Notes: generated by a model from the sequence alone, not told the origin. Shown: positions 8,135 through 17,118, numbered from the stretch's first letter. The stretch: 64,000 bases of DNA from Novosphingobium resinovorum (GCF_001742225.1 NZ_CP017078.1:124001-188000); one strand, 5' to 3'. Numbers and translations are program-made.

Positions 8135-9669
8135 AGCCCGGGATCATCGAGGACGCCGAAGTAGAGCCTGTCGCGACGACGCTGCGGGCACACCGCCTCG
8201 GCCTGTCCGCTGCCGGAGGTGATCTGATCGCGGTCATGCGCCAAGACTGTCCCGTCTGCCGCTCGGAAGGTCTCGCGTCGCGCGCGCAGGTCGCGCTGCA
8301 CGCCGGCGGGCGGGAAATCGTCGTCTCGCTGCTGCACAGTTCCGCGGAGGCTCCAGCGCCCGGCGAGATCGGCCTGTCCGAATCCGCATGGCGGCGGCTC
8401 GGCGTCAGCGAGGGCGATCCGGTCGAGATCGCGCACGCCCAGCCTCTCGCCTCGCTCGCCGAAGTGCGTCGGCGCATCTATGGCAATCGTCTCAGTGAAG
8501 GGGCTTTTTCAGCGATCATGACCGACATCGCCGAGCGACGCTATAGCGATGTCCATCTCTCGGCGTTCATCACGGCATGCTCAGCGGTCCCGCTCGATAC
8601 GGACGAAACGATCAGCCTGACCAGGGCGATGGTCGATGTCGGCGAGCGATTGCAGTGGTCCGGAGCGGTCATCGTCGACAAGCATAGCGTCGGTGGATTG
8701 CCGGGCAATCGCACCACGCCGATCATCGTCTCGATCATGGCCGCGGAGGGCCTGATCATGCCCAAGACATCGTCGCGGGCGATCACCTCGCCGGCCGGCA
8801 CGGCGGACACGATGGAGGTGCTTGCACCTGTCGACCTCGACGTTTCCGCCATCCGCAAGGTGGTCGAGCGCGAAGGCGGCTGCATCGCCTGGGGCGGCGC
8901 CGTCAATCTCAGCCCGGCCGACGATGTGATCATCGGCGTTGAACGAGTGCTCGATATCGATGCCGTAGGGCAGATGGTCGCCTCGGTGCTGTCCAAGAAA
9001 ATCGCGGCCGGTGCGACCCATCTGGTCATCGATATCCCGGTCGGGCCGACCGCCAAGGTACGCGGAACCGATGCCGCCGATACGCTCGAGCGCGCGCTGA
9101 GCTCGGTCGCCCAAGCCTTCGGGCTTCGCACGCGCGTGATGCGCGGCCCCGGCGCGGAGCCGATCGGACGGGGCATCGGCCCGGCGCTTGAGGCGCAGGA
9201 TATCCTTGCCGTCCTCCAGGGGCAGCCGGGCGCCGAGGATCTCGCCCACCGGGCCTGCGAGCTGGCGGGAGGACTGCTTGAGCTCGCTGACGCGGCCCCG
9301 GCCGGCGAAGGCTATGCGCGTGCGCGGGCGTGTCTCGAAAGCGGCGGGGCCTGGGCCAAGTTCCAACGTATCTGCGAAGCGCAGGGCGGCATGCGGGCTC
9401 CACCGGTCGCCCGGTTTCAGCAGGATATGATCGCTCCCTATAGCGGCCGCCTGGTGAGTATCGACAATCGCAAGCTCGCGACGGTCGCGAAGCTCGCCGG
9501 CGCGCCGGTGGCCAAGGCCGCTGGCGTCGCACTGCAGTGTCGGCTGAACCAGATGGTGGATGCCGGGGCTCCCTTGTGTAGCATTCATGCCGAGAGCCCG
9601 GGCGAGCTCGACTATGCGGCGGCCTATGCCGTGAGCGACGGGCCGATCTTCGGGATTGAAGCGCTATGA
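8131..9669 (+). CDS. AMP phosphorylase / thymidine phosphorylase family protein
   Basis: The 512-residue protein has an N-terminal domain of about 90 residues before the phosphorylase core, as in archaeal AMP phosphorylases. The phosphate-binding loop DKHSVGGLPGNRTTP lies near residue 184 and TSSRAITSPAGTADTMEV near 212, and a C-terminal domain with APYSGRLVSIDNRKL follows. The PGNR variant of the loop and the long N-terminus favour nucleoside-5'-monophosphate phosphorolysis to ribose 1,5-bisphosphate over DeoA-type thymidine phosphorolysis, but this is inferred from family features. GTG start overlaps the nuclease stop; the stop overlaps the next ATG. Confidence 0.82.
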   Translation: MKPGIIEDAEVEPVATTLRAHRLGLSAAGGDLIAVMRQDCPVCRSEGLASRAQVALHAGGREIVVSLLHSSAEAPAPGEIGLSESAWRRLGVSEGDPVEIAHAQPLASLAEVRRRIYGNRLSEGAFSAIMTDIAERRYSDVHLSAFITACSAVPLDTDETISLTRAMVDVGERLQWSGAVIVDKHSVGGLPGNRTTPIIVSIMAAEGLIMPKTSSRAITSPAGTADTMEVLAPVDLDVSAIRKVVEREGGCIAWGGAVNLSPADDVIIGVERVLDIDAVGQMVASVLSKKIAAGATHLVIDIPVGPTAKVRGTDAADTLERALSSVAQAFGLRTRVMRGPGAEPIGRGIGPALEAQDILAVLQGQPGAEDLAHRACELAGGLLELADAAPAGEGYARARACLESGGAWAKFQRICEAQGGMRAPPVARFQQDMIAPYSGRLVSIDNRKLATVAKLAGAPVAKAAGVALQCRLNQMVDAGAPLCSIHAESPGELDYAAAYAVSDGPIFGIEAL

Positions 9670-10574
9670 ACCGTCCCGTCCTGTTCGCGCTGCCTGGCAG
9701 CGAGGCCCTGGCACAGCCGCTATCCGCCGCGCTCGATGCAGAGGTCGGCACGATCGAGCATCGTCAGTTTCCTGACGGGGAAACCTATCTCAGGGTCGGA
9801 AACGACGTCAGCGACCGCGAGGTCATCCTGCTGTCCAGTCTCGATCATCCGGACGCCAAGCTGTTGCCGCTGCTGTTCGCAGCCGACACCGCGCGCGATC
9901 TTGGCGCTCGCAGGATCGGGCTCGTCGCCCCTTACCTCGCTTACATGCGCCAGGACATACGCTTCCATGCCGGCGAGGCGGTGACGTCGCGAACCTTTGC
10001 TGCGATCCTGTCTCGCCATCTCGACTGGCTGGTGACGGTCGATCCGCATCTCCATCGCTACCATGAATTGTCGGAAATCTACCGCATCCCAACCCAGGTT
10101 GTTCATGCCGCGCCGTTTTTGGCCTCGTGGATCAAGCGCAATGTCGCTCGCCCGCTGATCATCGGTCCGGACCTGGAAAGCGAACAGTGGGTCTCGCAGG
10201 TGGCGGCCGATGCCGATGCTCCGTTTCTCGTGTGCGAGAAAATCCGATCCGGCGACCGTCACGTCACCATCTCGATTCCGAATGCCCCAGCGTTTCTCGA
10301 TCGCCAGCCGGTGCTGGTCGACGATATCGCCTCATCCGGTCGGACCCTCACCGAGGCGGCGCGCCAACTGGTCGGCATGGGGTTCGCGCGACCGGATTGC
10401 GTGGTCGTGCATCCGCTTTTTGCCGGCGATGCAGCGCAGGTTCTGGGTGGGCTTGTCGAAAGGATCGTCAGCACGAACGCGGTTGCACATGCGTCGAATG
10501 ATATAGACGTCATGCCAGCGATCGCGGAGGCCGTTCGCCACCGGATTGAATGGCGTGCTGCGCGTCAGTTCTAA
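9666..10574 (+). CDS. prs: Ribose-phosphate pyrophosphokinase (PRPP synthetase)
   Basis: The 302-residue protein has the Prs architecture of two phosphoribosyltransferase folds. It shows FPDGETYLRV near residue 37, LVAPYLAYMRQDIRF (ATP/ribose-5-phosphate region), LVTVDPHLHRYHEL, and the PRPP loop VLVDDIASSGRTL near residue 216. It makes PRPP from ribose phosphate and ATP. It is slightly shorter than housekeeping Prs and is the third gene of the overlapping operon with the nuclease and the phosphorylase, which suggests a dedicated role in recycling ribose from nucleotides. Confidence 0.88.
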   Translation: MNRPVLFALPGSEALAQPLSAALDAEVGTIEHRQFPDGETYLRVGNDVSDREVILLSSLDHPDAKLLPLLFAADTARDLGARRIGLVAPYLAYMRQDIRFHAGEAVTSRTFAAILSRHLDWLVTVDPHLHRYHELSEIYRIPTQVVHAAPFLASWIKRNVARPLIIGPDLESEQWVSQVAADADAPFLVCEKIRSGDRHVTISIPNAPAFLDRQPVLVDDIASSGRTLTEAARQLVGMGFARPDCVVVHPLFAGDAAQVLGGLVERIVSTNAVAHASNDIDVMPAIAEAVRHRIEWRAARQF

Positions 10575-10696
10575 GACGGAAATGAACGCCCGGCAAACGC
10601 TGTGCGCGTCCTCATCCATTGACCCTAAACGAGTCCGAACCAATCTCCTGAGATCTCCCTTTCGGAGAAAATCGCGGCAGGGAAGGAGGATATGTC

Positions 10697-10956
10697 GTGT
10701 CGCACACACGCTCGTTCATCGATCCCCTCGACGTTGCTGGGCACCTGAAGCTTGAGCCCGAAGTAAAGCGCGCCACCCTGCTATCCTGGGCGTCCGATCG
10801 CGCAGCCGTCAAGGGCCAACCCGCCCCCCTCGCCCGCCGGGCGCCAGTAACCCGCTGCCGGTCGACGATGTGATGGAAGCGTAGCGATGGCTCGATCGCG
10901 CCGAGGGCGGCGCGGGCAACTCGCATGCATCGTCCGGAGCAGAGACCCGGCAATGA
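10697..10956 (+). pseudogene. Small conserved protein of alphaproteobacteria, decayed
   Basis: A GTG at 10697 follows AAGGAGGA by six bases and starts SHTRSFIDPLDVAGHLKLEP and KRATLLSWASDRAAVKGQP, recognisable as a small alphaproteobacterial family with the K-R-x-x-L-x-S-W-A-S-D core. The frame ends early at 10871. The expected continuation NPLPVDDVMEA-RWLDRAEGG is present downstream in another frame, with a TAG where a Leu codon is expected. One frameshift near 10840 and one nonsense change have therefore inactivated the gene. It sits between prs and the FixJ-like regulator. Confidence 0.6.
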
Positions 10957-11136
10957 GCCGCAGCGACCGCGGCATTGGTGTGAGCGGAGTAGCCGAACCC
11001 TCACAGTTTCGCTGTCCTTCGCCGTTTTGCCTCGCCAAATTTTTACTCTTGACCTGGGACCATAGTCCAACGTGCAGAGAAGTATCCCTTGAAGCGCTGC
11101 CCTCGCGGCACTGCGTATTGATCGATCTCGGGGGCT

Positions 11137-11772
11137 ATGGGGAACAAGCGCGTCGTGCATATCGTCGATGACGAAGAGACAATACGAAAAGCACTAAGTT
11201 TCACGTTGCGGACCGCAGGGTTTGCCGTAGAAGCCTACGCTTCGGGGCCGGAGTTTCTGTTGAGCGCAGAGGACGCCGAGAAAGGCTGCGTGGTTCTCGA
11301 CATGCACATGCCCGACATGGACGGCCTGCAGGTTCAGGCGGAGCTGACGCGACGCGGTATCGACATGCCCGTCGTGGTGCTGACGGGCAATGGCGATCCT
11401 ACGCTCGCCGTACAGGCGATGAAGGCGGGCGCTGCCGACTTTCTCGCCAAACCGGTCGAGAAGGCCGCATTGCTCGGCGCGATCGACCGCGGCTTCAGCT
11501 GGCTTGAGAGTATAGCCCGTCGTGCCTCCGAACAGGCCGACGCTCTTTCGAAAGCCGCGAGACTGACGCAGCGCGAACGGGCCGTTCTGAGAGGAATTTC
11601 GCGAGGCTATCCAAATAGCCTTATCGCAGATGAACTCGGCGTCACGTCGCGCACGGTCGAGCTGCATCGGGCCAGTCTGATGATCAAACTCAACGCGCAA
11701 AGCCTGCCCGACCTGTTGCGGATCGCTTTCGCCGTCGACCTGCACGAATCGACCGAAAACGGGCACCCCTAA
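11137..11772 (+). CDS. FixJ-like two-domain response regulator
   Basis: The 211-residue protein has an N-terminal receiver domain (VVHIVDDEETIRKAL; phospho-acceptor Asp in VVLDMHMPDMDG; switch residues in VVLTGN and LAKPVEKAAL) and a C-terminal LuxR/GerE helix-turn-helix (LTQRERAVLRGISRGYPNSL, SRTVELHRASLMIKL). It is a clear paralogue of the FixJ at 23033, but no kinase gene is adjacent, so it may share the FixL at 21478. It faces the convergent cueR gene, 26 bases away. Confidence 0.88.
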   Translation: MGNKRVVHIVDDEETIRKALSFTLRTAGFAVEAYASGPEFLLSAEDAEKGCVVLDMHMPDMDGLQVQAELTRRGIDMPVVVLTGNGDPTLAVQAMKAGAADFLAKPVEKAALLGAIDRGFSWLESIARRASEQADALSKAARLTQRERAVLRGISRGYPNSLIADELGVTSRTVELHRASLMIKLNAQSLPDLLRIAFAVDLHESTENGHP

Positions 11773-11798
11773 AATTCTCGGCCGTGCGATGCCGGATG

Positions 11799-12197
11799 CT
11801 ATGCGGATCGGGCCGCGGCCAGTTCGGCGATGATCGGACAATCCGGCCGCTCGTCGCCTTGGCAGCGCTCGGCCAGGTCGATTAGCGTGTCGCGCAGCGC
11901 CGTCAACGCCTCGGCTTTGCGCTGAAACTCATCGGCGCGGGCAAGGGCAAGCCGCTTCACCTCCGCGCTGGCACGGCCGGTATTGGCCCAAAGGCTGAGC
12001 AACGTGCGGATCTCCTCGATCGGGAAGCCGAGATCGCGGGCATTGGCGATAAACCGGAGGCGATGGAGGTCGCGCTCGCCATAGTCACGATAGCCAGCAC
12101 CCCGACGCGCCGGCGCCGGGATGAGGCCGATCTTTTCATAATGGCGGATCATCCGCTCAGAGACGCCGCTCTGCCGTGACGTCTCGCCGATGTTCAC
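11799..12197 (-). CDS. cueR: CueR-type MerR-family copper-responsive regulator
   Basis: The 132-residue protein starts with the MerR winged helix ([40 protein letters not shown]) followed by the dimerisation helix and the metal loop [12 protein letters not shown], the two-Cys C-x7-C pattern of Cu(I)/Ag(I) sensors. I place the GTG start at 12197 because it overlaps the stop of the ATPase gene (GTGA). It is the second gene of the operon whose promoter, with a 19-bp spacer, lies at 14577-14607; it should both repress and activate that promoter. Confidence 0.88.
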   Translation of the reverse strand: MNIGETSRQSGVSERMIRHYEKIGLIPAPARRGAGYRDYGERDLHRLRFIANARDLGFPIEEIRTLLSLWANTGRASAEVKRLALARADEFQRKAEALTALRDTLIDLAERCQGDERPDCPIIAELAAARSA

Positions 12198-14551
12198 AGT
12201 GCTTTCCGGTTGAGGCGCAGCGCGTTGGTGACCACGCTCACCGAAGAGAGCGCCATCGCCGCCGCCGCGATAATGGGCGAGAGCAGAATACCGAACAGCG
12301 GATAGAGCGCACCCGCCGCTACGGGCACGCCCGCGACATTGTAGATGAAGGCGAAGACGAGATTCTGGCGGATGTTCGACATGGTCGCTTGGCTGAGCCG
12401 CCGCGCCCGGACGATGCCAGTCAGGTCGCCCTTGAGCAGCGTGACGCCAGCGCTCTCGATCGCGACGTCGGTGCCGGAACCCATGGCGATGCCGACGTCG
12501 GCGGCGGCCAACGCGGGGGCGTCGTTGACACCGTCGCCGGCCATGGCGACGACCCGCCCCTCGCGCTTGAACCTGGCGACCACGGCGCTCTTCTGATCGG
12601 GCAGCACCTCGGCTTCGACCTCGTCGATGCCCAGGCGTCGGGCGACCGCTTCCGCGGTCGTGCGGTTGTCGCCGGTCAGCATGACCACGCGAATGCCCTC
12701 CGCCTTGAGCGCGGCGAGCGCTTCTGGTGTCGTGGCCTTCACCGGATCGGCGATCGCGAAGGCGCCGCCGACTGTGCCGTCGACCCCGATGAAGATCGCG
12801 GTGGCGCCATCCCGGCGCAGCGCGTCGGCCTGGCTGGCGAGCGCATCGGTCGCAACCCCTTCGTCGGCAAGGAACTGCGCATTGCCGAGGACGATGCGCC
12901 GCCCTTCGACCGTGCCGAGCGCGCCGCGCCCGGTCGGCGAGTCGAAGTCGATGACGTCGCTCGTGACGATGCCGCGATCCTTCGCGGCCTCGACGATTGC
13001 CAACGCGAGCGGATGCTCGGACGCCCGCTCGACCGAGGCGGCAAGACACAGCAGCTCGGCTTCGTCGAAGCCGGGCGCCGGCACGACCTGGGTGACGGCA
13101 GGCCGGCCTTCGGTCAGCGTGCCTGTCTTGTCGACGACGAGAGTGTCGACCTTCTCCATATGCTCGAGTGCTTCGGCATTTTTGATGAGAACACCGAGCC
13201 CGGCGCCGCGGCCGACCCCGACCATGATCGACATCGGCGTTGCCAGCCCCAGTGCGCAGGGACAGGCGATGATCAGCACGGCGACCGCCGCCACCAGCCC
13301 ATAGGCGAAGCGCGGCTCGGGACCCCAGATGCCCCAGGCGATGAACGCGACGGCCGCGACCGCGATGACCACGGGCACAAACCAGCCCGACACCTGATCG
13401 GCCATGCGCTGGATCGGCGCGCGCGAGCGCTGCGCCTCAGCGACCATCTGGACGATGCGTGCGAGCATGGTATCGCGGCCGACCTTGTCGGCGACGATCA
13501 CCAGCGCACCGGTCTGGTTGAGCGTGCCGCCGATCACTGTGTCGGCCTTTGCCTTGGTGACGGGCATGGATTCGCCGGTGACCATCGACTCGTCGAGCGA
13601 GGAGCGGCCGTCCTCGACTACGCCGTCGACCGGCACCTTCTCGCCCGGCCGCACCCGCAGGCGGTCGCCCACCGCAACCAGATCAAGGCTGATTTCCTCT
13701 TCGTTCCCATCAGAACCGATCCGGCGCGCGGTCTTTGGTGCAAGGTTGAGCAGCGCCTTGATCGCGCCCGAGGTGCGTTCCCGCGCGCGCAGTTCGAGCA
13801 TCTGGCCGAGCAGCACGAGGACGGTGATCACCGCGGCCGCCTCGAAATAGACGGCAACCATGCCGTCCTCGCCGCGGAAGGCCGGCGGGAACAGCTGAGG
13901 CGCGAGCGTCGCGATGACGCTGTAGATCCAGGCGACCCCGGTCCCCATCGCGATCAGGGTGAACATGTTGAGGTTGCGGGTCTTGAGCGAGGCCCAGCCA
14001 CGCTCGAAGAACGGCCAGCCCGCCCAGAGCACGACAGGCGTCGCCAGCACGAACTGGATCCATACCGAGGTCGACATCGGCACGAGGCGATGGATCGCGG
14101 GAAAGACATGCGCGCCCATCTCGAGGATCAGCACCGGGAGAGCCAGCACGAGGCCGACCCAGAAGCGCCGCGTGAAATCGACTAGCTCGTGGCTGGGGCC
14201 GCTGTCGGCGGTCACGGTCGCGGGTTCGAGCGCCATGCCGCAGATCGGACAGGACCCGGGATGGTCCTGGCGGATCTCGGGATGCATCGGGCAGGTCCAG
14301 ATCGTGCCTTCGGGCGCCGCGACCGGCGGCGTCGGCGGGCCGAGATAGCGCTCGGGATCGGCGATGAATTTGGTCCGGCAGCCCGCGCTGCAGAAATGAT
14401 AGCTTTCACCGCTATGCTCGGCGTGATGCGCCGTGGTCGCCGGGTCGACGGTCATGCCGCAGACCGGGTCCTTGACGCCGGTCGCCGCTTTAGCGGTGCC
14501 GTGGCCGCCGCAGCAACCGCCGCCATGCGCCGCTCCATGTGTCTCGTTCAT
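12194..14551 (-). CDS. copA: Cu(I)/Ag(I)-exporting P1B-type ATPase
   Basis: This 785-residue inner-membrane pump opens with a Gly/His/Cys-rich segment and a YHS domain ([20 protein letters not shown]). A heavy-metal-binding domain follows ([20 protein letters not shown]) instead of classical CxxC HMA domains. The core has ACPCAL near residue 430 (CPC, copper/silver selectivity), DKTGTLTEG near 475, SEHPLA and [10 protein letters not shown] near 674. It exports cytoplasmic Cu(I) at the cost of ATP. It is cotranscribed with cueR. The gene symbol is shared by convention with the unrelated multicopper oxidase. Confidence 0.92.
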   Translation of the reverse strand: MNETHGAAHGGGCCGGHGTAKAATGVKDPVCGMTVDPATTAHHAEHSGESYHFCSAGCRTKFIADPERYLGPPTPPVAAPEGTIWTCPMHPEIRQDHPGSCPICGMALEPATVTADSGPSHELVDFTRRFWVGLVLALPVLILEMGAHVFPAIHRLVPMSTSVWIQFVLATPVVLWAGWPFFERGWASLKTRNLNMFTLIAMGTGVAWIYSVIATLAPQLFPPAFRGEDGMVAVYFEAAAVITVLVLLGQMLELRARERTSGAIKALLNLAPKTARRIGSDGNEEEISLDLVAVGDRLRVRPGEKVPVDGVVEDGRSSLDESMVTGESMPVTKAKADTVIGGTLNQTGALVIVADKVGRDTMLARIVQMVAEAQRSRAPIQRMADQVSGWFVPVVIAVAAVAFIAWGIWGPEPRFAYGLVAAVAVLIIACPCALGLATPMSIMVGVGRGAGLGVLIKNAEALEHMEKVDTLVVDKTGTLTEGRPAVTQVVPAPGFDEAELLCLAASVERASEHPLALAIVEAAKDRGIVTSDVIDFDSPTGRGALGTVEGRRIVLGNAQFLADEGVATDALASQADALRRDGATAIFIGVDGTVGGAFAIADPVKATTPEALAALKAEGIRVVMLTGDNRTTAEAVARRLGIDEVEAEVLPDQKSAVVARFKREGRVVAMAGDGVNDAPALAAADVGIAMGSGTDVAIESAGVTLLKGDLTGIVRARRLSQATMSNIRQNLVFAFIYNVAGVPVAAGALYPLFGILLSPIIAAAAMALSSVSVVTNALRLNRKAL

Positions 14552-14576
14552 CGCCTCGCTCCTTTCGACGCCTGAC

Positions 14577-14607
14577 GATCTAGGGTCTGACACCGTGTCA
14601 GGGTCAA
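14577..14607 (-). promoter_or_regulatory. MerR-family (CueR) promoter of the ATPase-cueR operon
   Basis: On the minus strand TTGACC (14607-14602) and TAGATC (14582-14577) are separated by exactly 19 bases. The spacer contains the dyad CTGACAC-GTGTCAG. An over-long 19-bp spacer with a central dyad is the hallmark of promoters untwisted by MerR-family activators. The site is 25 bases upstream of the ATPase start, and the only MerR-family gene in the window is the downstream cueR. Confidence 0.85.
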
Positions 14608-14618
14608 TACGTAATCGC

Positions 14619-14909
14619 CTAAGCGGCCAAATCGGCGGGCCCGTTCGCTTGGCCGCCATCAGGCCGGGGAGCACGCCGTCGGCATTGGGCTGGGTATCGT
14701 CGATGCCATCGAGCCGCTGCACGGTCAGGCGGAAGGCGAGCCGCATGAGACCCGTGCTGTCGGCCATAATCGGCGATTACCAGGCGCCAATCCGGGCGCA
14801 GCATGGCAAGCATGGCGGCACGCCACCGCTTCTCCCGCGCCCACAGGCGGATCGCGCGATCATAGTCTTTCGTCGATCCAGTCCCGCGCGGCGGGGTGTA
14901 CGATTGCAT
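14619..14909 (-). pseudogene. Class I SAM-dependent methyltransferase remnant with internal deletion
   Basis: An ATG at 14909 behind GGGAG starts a sequence with the family opening DYDRAIRLWAREKRWRAAML. It passes directly into LVIADYG, and in another frame to [17 protein letters not shown] and [13 protein letters not shown], the usual C-terminal part of small copper-cluster methyltransferases. The SAM-binding motif I region is missing and the frame is shifted, so about half of the gene has been deleted. It follows copD by 37 bases on the same strand, so it may once have been the last gene of the copC-copD operon. Confidence 0.6.
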
Positions 14910-14945
14910 TGGCTTCTCCCAACGCGAGGCGTTCGAAACGATAAA

Positions 14946-15890
14946 CTACATCGACATGGGTGGCGACAGTGTCCCCAGCCAGGCGACCAGCCCGAGAATG
15001 ACGATCGCAAGACCGCCTTCGACGACGAGGCTCGCGCGCAGCAGCGCCTGCGCCCGTGGCGCGTCCTCTTCCTCGATCGCCTGCGCAAGTGCCGGGGTCA
15101 GGCGATAACGGTTGAGCGCGGCCAGGCCCAGCATGCCGGCGAAGAGCAGCAGCTTGGCGATGAGCAGCAGGCCGTAGGTCGACTGACCGAGCGAGGCGAT
15201 GTTGCCCGGGCCGACCAGAAACCAGCCGTTCACCGTCCCGGTCAGGATCAGCAGGGCGACGATGATCGTGCCGACGAGGGAGAAACCCCGCAGGGCTTCC
15301 TCGGCCAGTGTGACCTGGTCCATGTCTTCAGCGGCGACATCATCGGTTGCGAGCCTGGGAAGAACCAGCGCGAGGAAGGCGGCAAGCGCGCCGACCCAGG
15401 CGCCGGCGGCGAGCAGATGGATGAGATCGGCCCCCAGTTGCAGCCAGCCCGCCTCGCCTTCGCCGGCCGCGCCATGCCCGCTCCAGGCGAGGGTCGCGAG
15501 TGCGACCGCGCCTGCCAGAGTGGAGGCGATGAAGGCAGGACGGGATTGCCGGCGATAGAAGGGGATGGAGAGCAGAAGAACGAGGAGCGCGACGAGGCGC
15601 GCCTTCAGCGCCGTTCCCATGGACGTGCCGTTGAACAGCTCTGCGACCATGGAAAGATCAGGCTGGGTGAGCGGCAGCCCGGTCATGGCCGCTGCCTGCA
15701 ACGCGAACCCCAGCGCCGACAGCAGGAGGGCGAGACAGGCGAGACCGGCCACCATTGCTACCATCGGCAGATGCCGCTGTACCGTCCGGCCGCCGCCGGG
15801 CGCATAGAGCGCGAACAGCGGCAGGCCGAACAACAGGCCGAGATCGACGTAGAGCGCCCAGCGGACGGCGACGAGTGCCACGTCGTTCAT
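14946..15890 (-). CDS. copD: Copper homeostasis membrane protein CopD
   Basis: The 314-residue integral membrane protein has about eight hydrophobic helices and the CopD-family segments WSGHGAAGEG and LIHLLAAGAWVGALAAFL, with conserved His residues thought to handle copper, and LILTGTVNGW. CopD works with periplasmic CopC in copper delivery or uptake across the inner membrane. Its start lies 5 bases after the copC stop, so the two form one operon on the minus strand, driven by the ECF-like site at 16303-16329. Confidence 0.88.
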   Translation of the reverse strand: MNDVALVAVRWALYVDLGLLFGLPLFALYAPGGGRTVQRHLPMVAMVAGLACLALLLSALGFALQAAAMTGLPLTQPDLSMVAELFNGTSMGTALKARLVALLVLLLSIPFYRRQSRPAFIASTLAGAVALATLAWSGHGAAGEGEAGWLQLGADLIHLLAAGAWVGALAAFLALVLPRLATDDVAAEDMDQVTLAEEALRGFSLVGTIIVALLILTGTVNGWFLVGPGNIASLGQSTYGLLLIAKLLLFAGMLGLAALNRYRLTPALAQAIEEEDAPRAQALLRASLVVEGGLAIVILGLVAWLGTLSPPMSM

Positions 15891-15894
15891 GGCG

Positions 15895-16272
15895 TCACTT
15901 GACGGTAAAGGCGAGATTGCCCTGGATGCGGTGCGTGTCGGTCGAGACGACGTGCCAGGCGACCTGATAGCTGCCCGCCATGAGCGGCTTGGCGAGCGTC
16001 AGCACGAGCGTCTTGTCGCCTTCGACGGACGTCTTGAAGCCGGTTACCGCCATGCGGTGGTTGGGCATGCCGGGCATGCCGGTCATCACGATCTCGGCGC
16101 CCGACAGCTTCGGCATCAGACCTTCACTGAAGGTGAGCGTGATACGCGAAGGCGCCGAGACGCTGGCGTTCGCGGCGGGCGTCGAGGACACAAGCTTGGG
16201 ATGCGCGTAGGCCGGAGCAGAAACACTCAGGCCGACGGCGGCGATAACTGCGAGAGGCGAAAAGAAACGCAT
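15895..16272 (-). CDS. copC: Periplasmic copper-binding protein CopC
   Basis: The 125-residue precursor has a Sec signal peptide ending in PAYA, so the mature protein begins with the Cu(II)-ligand His (HPKLVSSTPAANA). Other CopC features are ITLTFSEGLMP, a Met-rich MTGMPGMPNHRM stretch typical of Cu(I) sites, and the ending HVVSTDTHRIQGNLAFTV. Length and order match the single-domain CopC family. It is the first gene of the copC-copD operon and is transcribed divergently from the CnrYXH-like genes. Confidence 0.92.
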   Translation of the reverse strand: MRFFSPLAVIAAVGLSVSAPAYAHPKLVSSTPAANASVSAPSRITLTFSEGLMPKLSGAEIVMTGMPGMPNHRMAVTGFKTSVEGDKTLVLTLAKPLMAGSYQVAWHVVSTDTHRIQGNLAFTVK

Positions 16273-16302
16273 TGGAACATTCTCCTGTAGATCCCATGAG
16301 AC

Positions 16303-16329
16303 AATACGCAGCCCGAGCCCCCACCCCTC
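16303..16329 (-). promoter_or_regulatory. Putative CnrH-type ECF promoter of copC-copD
   Basis: On the minus strand: GAGGGG (16329-16324), 14 bases, GCGTATT (16309-16303), with the copC start 31 bases further on. The same blocks at the same spacing precede copA-copB. The two regulons' promoters share even the flanking GGGCT before GCGTATT. Confidence 0.65.
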
Positions 16330-16354
16330 GCAATTATTCTTTTCAATCTACAGC

Positions 16355-16381
16355 AAGGGTTCCTGGACCATCGTGCGTATT
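16355..16381 (+). promoter_or_regulatory. Putative autogenous ECF promoter of the CnrYXH-like operon
   Basis: AAGGGT (16355-16360), 14 bases, GCGTATT (16375-16381), 24 bases before the ATG of the first gene. It lies back to back with the copC site, so a single sigma factor could fire both directions from the 133-base divergent region. Confidence 0.65.
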
Positions 16382-16405
16382 GAAGGATGAAGACGGAGAA
16401 GCACC

Positions 16406-16678
16406 ATGGATGAACTTGACCACCTGCTCTCGCGGTTGCGCGATGCGCCTCTCGATCCCAGGCTCGGCGGCCTGGAAAGCCGGGTCATGGCGGAAATAGC
16501 GCGCATCCGGGCCATACCAAGCCTTGGCGCTATGACGTTCGGCATCGCGGCCGCAACCGCGCTGTTCATCGGAATTGCCGGCTCGGCAGTTCCGACACGG
16601 TCTGCTGATGCCAAACCGCTATCGCCCTTCGATGCTCGGCTCGCGCTTGCGCCCTCGACGCTGCTGAGCTCGCAGTGA
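16406..16678 (+). CDS. CnrY-like membrane anti-sigma factor
   Basis: The 90-residue protein has a charged cytoplasmic helix (MDELDHLLSRLRDAP), one transmembrane helix at about 42-62 (GAMTFGIAAATALFIGIAGS) and a short periplasmic tail with SPF near the end. This is the size and topology of CnrY of Cupriavidus, which holds the sigma factor CnrH at the membrane. Similarity is too weak to prove homology. The identification rests on gene order: it is followed with overlap by a CnrX-like sensor and a CnrH-like sigma factor. Confidence 0.65.
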   Translation: MDELDHLLSRLRDAPLDPRLGGLESRVMAEIARIRAIPSLGAMTFGIAAATALFIGIAGSAVPTRSADAKPLSPFDARLALAPSTLLSSQ

Positions 16679-17118
16679 TGCGCGACCGCCGCCGGCTCCT
16701 GCTCCTCGTCCTGGTGACCTTCGCCGCGGCGATCGCTGGCGTTGTCATTGGCCGCGTCTATGTGGTTCCAGTGCGCCCGGTCGAAAATGAGCTGCACGAG
16801 CTGCTCCATCGCGATCTGAAGCTGAATTCAGCGCAACACAGCCGACTCGAGACAATCGAGAAGAACTACGCGATCCGGCGTCAAGCGCTGGAGGCCGAAT
16901 TGCGCGCCGACAATGCGCGTCTCGCGGAAGCGATCGAAGCGGAGCATGGCTATGGCCCGCAAGTCGCAACTGCGGTGGATCGCTCGCACCAGGCCATGGG
17001 CGCGCTGCAGAAAGAAACACTTGAGCATATCTTCGCGATGCGGGCCGTGCTGCGCCCGGATCAGACGGACAAATTCGACGACGCCGTGGTGAAAGCGCTG
17101 ACGGCCAAATCCGAATGA
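16675..17118 (+). CDS. CnrX/ZraP-like periplasmic metal sensor
   Basis: The 147-residue protein has an N-terminal signal anchor (LLLLVLVTFAAAIAGVVIG) and a helical periplasmic domain. The metal ligands of CnrX (His42, His46, Glu63, His119, Met123) have counterparts at His41 and His45 (LHELLHRDLKL), Glu62 (ETIEKNY), His118 and Met122 (LEHIFAMRAVL), all with the same spacing and one residue offset. It should bind a divalent or monovalent metal and release the anti-sigma factor. Overlaps both neighbours (ATGA). Confidence 0.82.
   Translation: MMRDRRRLLLLVLVTFAAAIAGVVIGRVYVVPVRPVENELHELLHRDLKLNSAQHSRLETIEKNYAIRRQALEAELRADNARLAEAIEAEHGYGPQVATAVDRSHQAMGALQKETLEHIFAMRAVLRPDQTDKFDDAVVKALTAKSE

Noticed and set aside
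11100..11115. A seventh ECF motif: GCGTATTG at about 11112 before the FixJ-like gene
   Set aside because: The GCGTATT block is there, but the six bases 14 positions upstream are AGCGCT, not AAGGG/GAGGG, so it does not fit the two-block pattern.
12176..14185. A 669-codon open frame on the plus strand opposite the copper ATPase
   Set aside because: It is antisense to a gene with a complete set of P-type ATPase motifs. Its product is Arg/Asp/His-rich with no domain, as expected from reading a GC-rich gene on the wrong strand.
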